14,285 nt of DNA from Collinsella sp. (GCA_022713905.1 JAIHTM010000039.1:1-14285); one strand, 5' to 3'; shown: positions 7,741 to 14,217, counted from the first letter of the stretch. Notes: generated from the sequence alone by a model not told the origin. Numbers and translations: made by a program.

Positions 7741-8212
7741 TGCCGCGCGCGAGGACCGGGCGCAGTCTACGGTCGAGGCCGCTTTTTTGCTGCCGACGTT
7801 TCTGACACTCATCCTTCTCGCGCTGCAACCGGTGTGCCTGCTCTATACGCGCGCGGTCATGGAGTCTGCCGCCGCCGAGACCGCGCGGCTCATGACCACG
7901 ACGACGGCGGAGGACGACGATCTTAAGGAGTTCACCCGCCGCCGACTTGCCGCAGTGCCCAACGTTTCGATCTTTCATGCCGGCGGGCCGTTGTCGTGGG
8001 ATATCGAGCTTGGCCGGGCCGGTGCGGGTGGCGTCTCGTCCGTGTCCGTTTCCGGCGAGGTCAAGCCGTTGCCTGTGATCGGTGCGTTTGCGCAGGCTAT
8101 GGGTGGTACCGCCGAGGGCGGCTACGTTGAGCTCAAGGTCGATGTCTCGTATCAATCACGTCCCGAATGGCTGGAGGGAGATTATGATTCGTGGATTGCT
8201 GCATGGGATTAA
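7736..8212 (+). CDS. TadE-like pseudopilin, start codon unusual
   Basis: A TadE-type pseudopilin. EDRAQSTVEAA carries the processing motif, followed by a membrane helix (about 14-36) and the typical MESAAAETARL segment after it, then an extracytoplasmic domain of about 115 residues. No ATG, GTG or TTG lies just upstream in frame. The codon placed like its relatives' starts is ATT 7736, which overlaps the previous TGA as ATTGA. TAAGGA (7719-7724) lies 11 nt upstream. Alternatives are ATG 7637 or TTG 7658, deep inside the previous gene with an Arg-rich leader and no ribosome site, or a frameshift from the previous gene. The 3' end overlaps tadG by 29 nt. The product class is secure; the 5' end is not. 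Confidence 0.75.
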   Translation: MDAAREDRAQSTVEAAFLLPTFLTLILLALQPVCLLYTRAVMESAAAETARLMTTTTAEDDDLKEFTRRRLAAVPNVSIFHAGGPLSWDIELGRAGAGGVSSVSVSGEVKPLPVIGAFAQAMGGTAEGGYVELKVDVSYQSRPEWLEGDYDSWIAAWD

Positions 8213-10337
8213 GCGTTTCTGGTCTAGACGCGTTTTGACGCGCCGTCCGAGCTGCCATCGCAAGCGAGGCGGCTTTATGGGTCGAGCCGGTATCGACCTG
8301 TTTATCGAAGACGGTGCCTACACCACGCTTTCCTCTGCGGTGGTCATCTTGGTGGTGCTCACGCTGTTGTTTTCGTCGACGGCGGCGATATGGAGCATGT
8401 CGCGCGCGGGGGACACCCAGGTGGCTGCCGATAGCGGCGCGCTGGCAGGCGCCAATGTGGTGTCGTCCTATCACACGGCTGCCACGGTGGTGGATGCGAG
8501 CATTTTGAGTTTGGGCCTAGCGGGGTTTGCCACGATCGGGACGGGCCTGGTCGCCATCCTCATCCCGGGTGCCGAACCAGTTGCCGGCAATATGGTCGAC
8601 ACCGGGATTGAGATCATTAAAACGCGCAACAAGTTTGCCAAAAGCGCATCGGAAGGCTTACAGAAAATCGAGACGGCTCTGCCGTATCTGATTGCCGCGC
8701 GTGCCACGCAGGCGGTGTCGGCGCAGGATACCGATAGTGTGACCTATACCGGTACGGCGCTTGCCGTGCCCAGGACATCCGAGTCGGACTTCGCTGCGCT
8801 CAAAGGGTCAGAGATCTCGACCGATACCATTAAAGACACATCAGATGATTTAGAGCGTGCGGCCGAGGAGCTGCGGAAGGCCTCGGAGGAGACGGCGAAG
8901 GCAAAGGAGCGCGCCTGGCTGGCGGATTGTGGTGGGTCTGACAAGGGCTCGGTTAGCAGCTGTTCTTGCATGTGGGAGCGTGCGAAAAGCCTGACGGATC
9001 TCTCTGGTGCTCAAAATCCGCATTACGCTTCGAGCGTTACGTGGGAACCGCAAGTGGCGCTCGATCGCGCGAAGGCCTACTATCGCCAGCGCCTGGCAAA
9101 TGAGAAACCGCTTGGCGAGGGTCCGGAAAAACAGGCAGATTCTGCTGCACGAAAGGTGTTCTTCGCTTATGCGAGCGAAGAAGTCGAGCGGGCATATATA
9201 ACTGAAAAGGACGGCAAAGTTTCCGCCCACATCCCTTTCCTTCCGCGAAATCCAGATGAGGCGCGGGCGACTGAACTCTATACCGATGCGTGTTGGCCCA
9301 CGAGTGAAGTAGATAAAGTTACCTATTTGCATTATGGGACTGACTGTCCAAATTACAAAAAAGGAAAGCCAGGTGGGCTGGCATCCGTCGCAGATTTCGA
9401 CGGTCACGAAACGTGTAGCGAATGCCATTTCGGTGTGTCGTCTTTAGGGTACGTTGCGATTGCAACGACTTCTGTCGAAAGGGGCTTCGAGTACCACTTC
9501 GATAAGTTCAAAGAGGCTCTGGAAGACTACGTCGAATGCCGCAACAAAGAACTCGAACTTGAGCGTCAGACCGAGGATGAGGCCGACCGTGCGGGCAATG
9601 CGTTTGACCAGGCCATCAAGGAGCTTTCCGGCGAGCGCCCGCGTATCGCCCCGCCCGGTCGCAACGGCGTGGTTGCCCTTGCGGTTTCGGGTGCCATCTC
9701 GAGCCCCGATGAGCTCAACTCTTCGTTTAACACGGCAGTCAGGCTTGGCGATCGCGGTGCTATCTCTGCCGCGGTGCTGGCGCCCGATGAGGCGACGGCG
9801 CAAAACAACGTGCTTTCGCGATTTTTCTCGACATTGAAGGAACGCTCGGGCGGCGTTGCCGGCGTGCTCGACGGCGTCATGGATGTCTGGGGACGGCTGC
9901 TTGTGGGATACGGAGACATCCAAGGTTCGGCCGACGAACTTATGGACGAGATGATTAAGGGCCTAGGAGGGGGCAACGGCGCGTTGGGCTCCATTGCGTC
10001 GTGGCTTGGCGATACCGTTTCGGCGTCCGTGGCGGCGCTGGGCTTGGAGCCGTGCGACTTGCGCCTGCGAAAGCCGGTGCTGACCGACACCGCCAATGTC
10101 ATCAAGAGCCCGGGGTCTGACATCACGGCTCTTTCTAATGCGCAGGACGAGCTACGAAGTATTCCGTTGGGCGTGACCGACCCCAAGGCGCTTTGCGAAG
10201 CGCTGGAATATCAAGTCGAGCGCACCATCAGCGGCACGACGTTCACGCTTGCGGAGATTCCGCTGCCCGGCGGCGGTTCCATCCCACTTACCGTCGATGT
10301 CACCACACTGGCGGGTGCCCTGGGCGGTGGGTCGTAA
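8184..10337 (+). CDS. tadG: Large TadG-like surface protein
   Basis: A 717-aa TadG-like protein, unusually large. A basic N-terminus precedes one membrane helix (about 48-70) and the TadG-type segment ADSGALAGA soon after it. The rest is predicted outside the cell: a hydrophobic Gly-rich stretch (about 104-128), a coiled coil (about 224-248), a Cys/His-bearing centre (Cys249, 260, 262, 370, 388, 411, 414; His383, 415), a second helical region (about 439-481) and a Gly-rich C-terminus. Relatives lie at the pilus base or envelope; in some a von Willebrand-like domain is found, and none was seen here. ATG 8184 follows GGAGGGAG (8173-8180); the open frame reaches back to 8082 but has no site. DNA at about 9130-9500 is visibly more A/T-rich than its flanks, suggesting a variable or exchanged insert. 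Confidence 0.8.
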   Translation: MIRGLLHGIKRFWSRRVLTRRPSCHRKRGGFMGRAGIDLFIEDGAYTTLSSAVVILVVLTLLFSSTAAIWSMSRAGDTQVAADSGALAGANVVSSYHTAATVVDASILSLGLAGFATIGTGLVAILIPGAEPVAGNMVDTGIEIIKTRNKFAKSASEGLQKIETALPYLIAARATQAVSAQDTDSVTYTGTALAVPRTSESDFAALKGSEISTDTIKDTSDDLERAAEELRKASEETAKAKERAWLADCGGSDKGSVSSCSCMWERAKSLTDLSGAQNPHYASSVTWEPQVALDRAKAYYRQRLANEKPLGEGPEKQADSAARKVFFAYASEEVERAYITEKDGKVSAHIPFLPRNPDEARATELYTDACWPTSEVDKVTYLHYGTDCPNYKKGKPGGLASVADFDGHETCSECHFGVSSLGYVAIATTSVERGFEYHFDKFKEALEDYVECRNKELELERQTEDEADRAGNAFDQAIKELSGERPRIAPPGRNGVVALAVSGAISSPDELNSSFNTAVRLGDRGAISAAVLAPDEATAQNNVLSRFFSTLKERSGGVAGVLDGVMDVWGRLLVGYGDIQGSADELMDEMIKGLGGGNGALGSIASWLGDTVSASVAALGLEPCDLRLRKPVLTDTANVIKSPGSDITALSNAQDELRSIPLGVTDPKALCEALEYQVERTISGTTFTLAEIPLPGGGSIPLTVDVTTLAGALGGGS

Positions 10338-10813
10338 TGGGCATCCGCACGCGCCTTTGCGAGGAGCGCGCCCAGGCGACGGTCGAGATGGCCGTGGTCA
10401 CGCCCGTCCTGCTGGTTCTGGCGCTTATCGTGTACAACGTCATGGTCTTTGCCGGTGCGGTCGCACGCTTCGATCGCGTGGTGCCCGATATCGTGCTAGC
10501 ACATGCCGTGGCGCCGAGCGGGGAGGGCGATGGCAGCTCCATCGATGCTTCCGCGACCGTTCAGGCTCAGATCCAACATGCCATGGAAGGCTATGACTTG
10601 CTGATCGAGGTCTCGAGCGAACAGGGTGCGACGACATCGGATGGCGGTTTGCTTTCGCTTTCCGGCACGTTTAGGACCTACACCTGCACCATGCGCTATG
10701 AGCCGTGGCCGAGCTCGCTCAGCATCGCCGGCGTTTCGCTGGGGGCACCGGCAAAGTTGTCACACGAGCGCGCGGTGACGGTCGATCCATGGCGTCCGGG
10801 GGTGGTCATGTGA
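10337..10813 (+). CDS. TadE/TadF-like pseudopilin
   Basis: A 158-aa pseudopilin with leader MGIRTRLCEERAQATVEMA, a membrane helix at about 19-40, and a soluble domain of about 115 residues holding a single Cys in its centre. The A-Q-A-T-V-E junction matches the other three pilin-like proteins here. Its position after tadG suggests TadF, but the class cannot be settled from sequence reading. ATG 10337 overlaps the tadG TAA by 1 nt, with GGTGGG just upstream. Longer frames to 10193 read tadG codons in a shifted frame. Its TGA overlaps the next GTG as GTGA. Confidence 0.82.
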   Translation: MGIRTRLCEERAQATVEMAVVTPVLLVLALIVYNVMVFAGAVARFDRVVPDIVLAHAVAPSGEGDGSSIDASATVQAQIQHAMEGYDLLIEVSSEQGATTSDGGLLSLSGTFRTYTCTMRYEPWPSSLSIAGVSLGAPAKLSHERAVTVDPWRPGVVM

Positions 10814-11169
10814 CCGCGGTCTCGTCCTACATCGCCTACGCGCGGGCACTCAATAGGCTGGGCTGGACGCCGGCCGAGTTTGCGGTGGCGGAGTCGTTTG
10901 CCGTGCGCCTGCGCGGCATGCTGGGACGGTGCCCGGTTGCCGCCAACGGTCTGCCGCTCGTCATGGCATTTCCACGCTGCTCTTCGGTCCATACGTGTTT
11001 TATGGCCTATCCCATCGACATCGCCTTCATCGATCGCGACGGCAATATCCTCGCGCGCTACGAAAACGTACGTCCCTGGCGTATGTGCTCCTGCCCCGGC
11101 GCCTGGGCCGCACTAGAGCGCCCTTCAATCATTGTTTCGACCCCTGCTCTCCAACGCGTGCCGGCTTAA
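10810..11169 (+). CDS. DUF192 family protein at end of pilus operon
   Basis: A 119-aa DUF192 protein. The family pattern is clear: FAVRLRGMLGR near residue 35, then FMAYPIDIAFIDRDGNIL, then a RYENVRPWRM strand and a C-terminal PGAWAALE helix. DUF192 is a small beta-barrel fold of unknown biochemical role, often exported or surface-linked. This copy has no signal peptide, so it is probably cytoplasmic. Five Cys (two pairs close together) could bind metal, which is inference. GTG 10810 overlaps the previous TGA (GTGA) with GGGGGTGG before it; ATG 10789 is in frame but lacks a site. It is translationally coupled to the pseudopilin, so a role linked to pilus production is suggested by context. 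No terminator was recognised after it. Confidence 0.85.
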   Translation: MTAVSSYIAYARALNRLGWTPAEFAVAESFAVRLRGMLGRCPVAANGLPLVMAFPRCSSVHTCFMAYPIDIAFIDRDGNILARYENVRPWRMCSCPGAWAALERPSIIVSTPALQRVPA

Positions 11170-11172
11170 GAA

Positions 11173-11220
11173 TTGGCGATAGCGGACTTTCGTCATACGA
11201 AATTGGGTAAGATGGAGGAG
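11173..11220 (+). promoter_or_regulatory. Toxin-antitoxin promoter with palindromic operator
   Basis: TTTCGT-CAT-ACGAAA (11188-11202) is a perfect palindrome with 6-nt arms. It overlaps a weak promoter, TTGGCG (11173-11178) and TACGAA (11196-11201) at 17-nt spacing. A strong ribosome site, GGAGGAG (11214-11220), follows. Ribbon-helix-helix antitoxins commonly repress their own operon at such palindromes; that this one is bound is inference. Confidence 0.4.
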
Positions 11221-11223
11221 AAG

Positions 11224-11494
11224 ATGCACGGATGTTGAGATCCATCCCAACGCTAAAAAGCACCTGACGGAAAAGCAGGTGCTTAGCGCTTGGCTTGCGG
11301 TTACTGAGTGCATTCGTCGCGAGTCGAAGGACGAGCCGCCGAGATGGCTTGCGATTGGATGGCTCCCAGACGGACGAAGCGTGGAGCTTGTCGCGGTCGA
11401 GCTTGTCCGTGGGTGGCTTATCATTCATGCCTTGTCTCCAGTCCAGAAGAAATTTTGGCAGGAGATTGAACGGGCTCGGCAAAGGGGTCGATGA
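11224..11494 (+). pseudogene. BrnT-like toxin gene, start separated by frameshift
   Basis: From 11231 a frame reads DVEIHPNAKKHLTEKQ and continues to WQEIERARQRGR, TGA 11492-11494. It resembles small actinobacterial toxins with an HPNAxKHxL start, an RWLAIGWLPDGRSVELVAVE core and an IIHALSP end, which pair with ribbon-helix-helix antitoxins. The well-placed ATG 11224 behind GGAGGAG is one frame off and ends after four codons (MHGC). Removing one G from CACGGATG would join it as MHDVEIHP. The frame has no standard start upstream (stop at 11180). GTG 11279 could start a 71-aa product lacking the first helix, with only a weak site. I read it as a disabled toxin, or a sequencing error. Confidence 0.6.
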
Positions 11495-11778
11495 TGGGCA
11501 AGACGTATACGGCCGCTAATGGTCAGGTTGTAACGGATGAAATGATTGACGCGTGGTGCGAGTCGTACGAGCGCGGAGAGTTTCCGGATGGCGAACACAC
11601 CGTTGGTGGGATCGTGCATGGACGGCCCCCACTCTCAGGTGAGGGGACGGCAACGCTGTCGGTCAAGATTCCTCTGGGAATGAAGGAGGCCATTCGTCGA
11701 CGGGCGGCTGCCGAGGGGATGACGCCAAGTGAGTTTGCCCGTGCGGCTCTGAGCGAAAAACTTCTTGCTGCCGGCTGA
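11491..11778 (+). CDS. Ribbon-helix-helix antitoxin
   Basis: A 95-aa antitoxin-like protein. Residues 1-48 are the toxin-binding type of N-terminus (WCESYERGEFPDGEHTVGG, GRPPLSG). Residues about 51-92 form a CopG-type ribbon-helix-helix DNA-binding domain (TLSVKIPLGMKEAI, then EGMTPSEFARAAL). ATG 11491 overlaps the toxin stop (ATGA) and follows AGGGG (11483-11487); a second ATG at 11494 is equally placed. It is intact although the toxin is broken, so it may now serve only as a repressor or protect against related toxins. Confidence 0.8.
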   Translation: MMGKTYTAANGQVVTDEMIDAWCESYERGEFPDGEHTVGGIVHGRPPLSGEGTATLSVKIPLGMKEAIRRRAAAEGMTPSEFARAALSEKLLAAG

Positions 11779-11802
11779 TGCCTCTGACGTGCCGATTTAA
11801 AG

Positions 11803-11843
11803 AACCGAGGCTGTGCTCAAAAACTTTTTTGAAATTCTCGGTT
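11803..11843. repeat. Nested inverted repeats between antitoxin and tRNA
   Basis: The outer arms AACCGAG/CTCGGTT (11803-11809, 11837-11843) enclose inner arms TCAAAAA/TTTTTGA (11817-11823, 11826-11832). The inner hairpin is A/T-only and there is no T-run after the outer stem, so it is a poor terminator. It reaches into the -35 box of the tRNA promoter. It could end antitoxin transcription weakly or be incidental. Confidence 0.4.
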
Positions 11844-11869
11844 GACCGGAACGCGTCCTTGGTTATACT
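11842..11869 (+). promoter_or_regulatory. tRNA-Phe promoter
   Basis: TTGACC (11842-11847, 5 of 6) and TATACT (11864-11869, 5 of 6) are separated by 16 nt. Transcription would begin near 11876, about 26 nt before the tRNA. This is the best consensus promoter in the window. Confidence 0.8.
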
Positions 11870-11901
11870 AATCAAGCCTTGAAACAAGGCACACCTCAAA
11901 T

Positions 11902-11974
<73 letters not shown>

Positions 11975-11987
11975 CCTTGAATTGACT

Positions 11988-12017
11988 AGGACCTCTGCAA
12001 AGGGGTCCTTTTCTTTT
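11988..12017 (+). terminator. tRNA-Phe terminator
   Basis: A 9-bp stem (11988-11996 with 12001-12009, one wobble) is capped by a GCAA tetraloop and followed by a T-rich tract (12009-12017, TTTTCTTTT). It lies 13 nt after the tRNA. Confidence 0.9.
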
Positions 12018-12024
12018 ATGTAGG

Positions 12025-12078
12025 GTTCTGCGGAAACTGCGTCCCAGAATAAGGGCTCAGAACGGGACGCGCTTTCCG
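12025..12078. repeat. Long imperfect inverted repeat with alternative pairing
   Basis: CGGAAA-CT-GCGTCCC (12031-12045) can pair with GGGACGC-GC-TTTCCG (12064-12078): 15 positions with one mismatch and one wobble. GTTCTG (12025-12030) is also complementary to CAGAAC (12058-12063), which lies in the loop, so the two pairings either compete or form a pseudoknot. No T-tract follows, so it is not an intrinsic terminator. Function unknown. No coding frame was supported in 12018-12270. Confidence 0.5.
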
Positions 12079-12168
12079 GTGCCTGCCTCCGGCGCGCGTA
12101 CACACCTCGTCGCACCATTCCGAGTCCGCCCGCCCCAGACATTCCTCCCACTTTCGCGTCACTTTACA

Positions 12169-12205
12169 GACCGTTCGGTCGCCTGTCCGCACACGCGGGT
12201 ATACT
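12169..12205 (+). promoter_or_regulatory. Candidate promoter and operator of GH5-rsmI
   Basis: TATACT (12200-12205) is a good -10 box. The -35 region is poor and is occupied by GACCG-TT-CGGTC (12169-12180), an inverted repeat with 5-nt arms. A regulator of the TetR type often binds short dyads of this style over a -35; this is inference. The first gene begins about 60 nt downstream. Confidence 0.35.
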
Positions 12206-12270
12206 CAAAACGATACTTATCCTATGCAATACGATGCGGGTTCGACCTGCATGATCCGAAGGGGGCAGTG

Positions 12271-13332
12271 ATGGAGAGGATACTCGGCGTTAATCTCTCT
12301 GGCTGGTTTATTCCCGAGCCTTGGGTGACCCCGTCGCTGTACGCGGCGACCGGTGCATCCAACGCGGCCGAGCTACAGGAGGCCATGGGTACCGCCGCCT
12401 ATAACGAGCGCATGCGCCGCCATTACGAGACGTTTGTGAGCGAGGACGATTTTCGCCGCATGGCGCAGATCGGTCTCAATGCCGTGCGTCTGCCGGTGCC
12501 CTGGTATGCCTTTGGCTCACAGGAGTCCGATGCCTCCTACATATCGGTTGTCGATTACATCGACCGCGCGATTGAGTGGGCTGCCAAGTACGACATCCGC
12601 GTGCTGCTCGATCTGGCAACTGTGCCCGGTGGCCAGGGCGATTCCAACGATTCACCCACCACGCCGGAGGCTGTCGCCGAGTGGCATTCGTCCACCAACG
12701 GCCGTCATGTCGCACTCGACGTGCTCGAGCGCTTGGCCGATCGCTATGGCGAGGCCGAGAGCCTGCTGGGCATTGAGCTGCTGGACACGCCGCAGATGAG
12801 CGTTCGCAAGAGCCTCTTCACCATGACGGATGGCATTCCTGCTCACTACCTGCGCAATTTCTATCGCGATGCCTACGAGCTCGTCCGTTCGTATATGCCC
12901 GAGGATAAAATCGTCGTCTTCTCGTCGTCGGGGCATCCCAGCGAGTGGAAGCATTTTATGCGCGGCGCCAAGTACAAGAACGTCTACATGGACCTTCACC
13001 TGTACCATTACCGCGACGAACATGCGCTCGACATCACGAGCCCCCGCGGGCTGACGACGGCGATTTCGCGTAACAAGCGCGAGCTTAAAGAAGCGATTTC
13101 GACAGGGTTCCCCGTGCTGGTGGGCGAATGGTCGGGTGCGGCGATCTTTGCCAACTCGTCGGTTACGCCCGAGGGCCGCAATGCCTACGAGCGCGTGTTT
13201 ATCGCCAACCAGCTGGCTTCGTTTGCGCCGGCTGCCGGTTGGTTCTTCCAAACGTGGAAGACCGAGAAGCGCATTGCAGCATGGGACGCCCGCGCGGCGC
13301 TCGGTACGCTCGAGCGCGGCATGATTGAATAG
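12271..13332 (+). CDS. GH5 exo-1,3-glucanase-like protein, altered active site
   Basis: A 353-aa TIM-barrel protein of glycoside hydrolase family 5, most like fungal-type exo-beta-1,3-glucanases. GVNLSGWFIPEPWVTPSLY at the N-terminus, RLPVPWYAF, DLHLYHY, LVGEWSGA and GWFFQTWKTE all follow that group. The nucleophile is Glu286 in GEWS. The acid/base motif, normally ELLNEP, reads ELLDTP here (Asp172, Thr173), so the proton donor is missing. Activity would be greatly reduced, or the protein may act as a binding or phosphate-using variant. There is no signal peptide or membrane helix, so it is cytoplasmic as called. ATG 12271 follows AAGGGGG (12259-12265) and begins just before the conserved N-terminus. 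rsmI starts 6 nt after the stop, implying one transcript. Confidence 0.88.
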   Translation: MERILGVNLSGWFIPEPWVTPSLYAATGASNAAELQEAMGTAAYNERMRRHYETFVSEDDFRRMAQIGLNAVRLPVPWYAFGSQESDASYISVVDYIDRAIEWAAKYDIRVLLDLATVPGGQGDSNDSPTTPEAVAEWHSSTNGRHVALDVLERLADRYGEAESLLGIELLDTPQMSVRKSLFTMTDGIPAHYLRNFYRDAYELVRSYMPEDKIVVFSSSGHPSEWKHFMRGAKYKNVYMDLHLYHYRDEHALDITSPRGLTTAISRNKRELKEAISTGFPVLVGEWSGAAIFANSSVTPEGRNAYERVFIANQLASFAPAAGWFFQTWKTEKRIAAWDARAALGTLERGMIE

Positions 13333-13338
13333 GTTGAT

Positions 13339-14217
13339 ATGACGCAAAACAGCGCCCATACGGGCAAACTCTATGTGGTCGGCACGCCCATCGGCAACCT
13401 GGGCGACCTGTCCCCGCGCGTTGGCGAGGCGTTTGCCGCCGCCGATGCCATCTGCTGCGAGGACACGCGCGTGACGTCAAAGCTGCTGATGCACCTGGGC
13501 ATTTCCAAGCCGCTTGTCCGTTGCGACGAGAATGTGATCGCCAGCCGCGCCACCGGCCTGGTCGACCGTCTGCTGGCGGGGGAGACCCTCGCCTTTGCCT
13601 CGGACGCCGGCATGCCGAGCGTGTCCGATCCCGGCCAGGCGCTGGTCGAGGCGGCGCGTGAGGCCGATTTGCCCGTCGAAGTTATTCCCGGGCCCTCTGC
13701 TTGCGTCACGGCGCTTGTTTCGTCCGGCATTCCCTGCGAGCATTTTTTCTTCGAGGGCTTTTTGGGCCGAAAGCACGGCGACCGTGTGCGCCGTTTGCAG
13801 CGCCTTGCCGTGGTGCCCGGCGCACTCATCTTCTACGAGTCTCCACATCGCATCGTGGCGACGCTCGAGGCCGTGGCGGAGGTCTTTCCCCAGCGTGAGG
13901 TTGCCGTCTGCCGCGAACTCACCAAGCTGCACGAGGAGGTCTTGCGCGGGCCCGCTGACCAGCTTGCCGAGGAGCTGCGTGCTCGCGGCGAGGTAAAGGG
14001 CGAGATTGCGCTGGTCATCGCGCCGCCGAGCGAGGATGAGGAGGCCGGCATCGCGCCGGTTGGCGCTGCGGTAGCGGATCCCGACGAGGCCCTGCGCGAG
14101 GATATCCGCACCGCGCTCGAGGAGGGGGAGCCCGCCTCTGCGGTGGCCAAGCGCCTGTCTCAGAAGTATTCGCGCCGCAAGCGCGATGTCTATGCCATGG
14201 TGCTCGATATGCAATAG
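13339..14217 (+). CDS. rsmI: 16S rRNA C1402 2'-O-methyltransferase RsmI
   Basis: RsmI uses S-adenosylmethionine to methylate the 2'-OH of C1402 in the decoding centre of 16S rRNA. Its tetrapyrrole-methylase fold is clear: VVGTPIGNLGDLSPR (13-27), CEDTR (40-44), SDAGMPSVSDPG (88-99), then IPGPSACVTAL, FYESPHR and CRELTKLHEE. A C-terminal helical part ends in KRLSQKYSRRKRDVY, usual for the family. The 292-aa length is normal. ATG 13339 has only a weak AGG ahead of it and probably relies on coupling to the GH5 gene 6 nt upstream. No terminator follows. Confidence 0.95.
   Translation: MTQNSAHTGKLYVVGTPIGNLGDLSPRVGEAFAAADAICCEDTRVTSKLLMHLGISKPLVRCDENVIASRATGLVDRLLAGETLAFASDAGMPSVSDPGQALVEAAREADLPVEVIPGPSACVTALVSSGIPCEHFFFEGFLGRKHGDRVRRLQRLAVVPGALIFYESPHRIVATLEAVAEVFPQREVAVCRELTKLHEEVLRGPADQLAEELRARGEVKGEIALVIAPPSEDEEAGIAPVGAAVADPDEALREDIRTALEEGEPASAVAKRLSQKYSRRKRDVYAMVLDMQ

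Noticed and set aside
8850..9428. Minus-strand 192-codon frame inside tadG
   Set aside because: It lies wholly antisense to tadG, which keeps the operon frame and its coiled-coil pattern; no start site or motif supports the reverse frame.
11129..11482. Minus-strand 117-codon frame opposite the toxin gene
   Set aside because: No ribosome site, no recognisable protein features; it is the antisense shadow of the toxin frame, whose family resemblance is on the plus strand.
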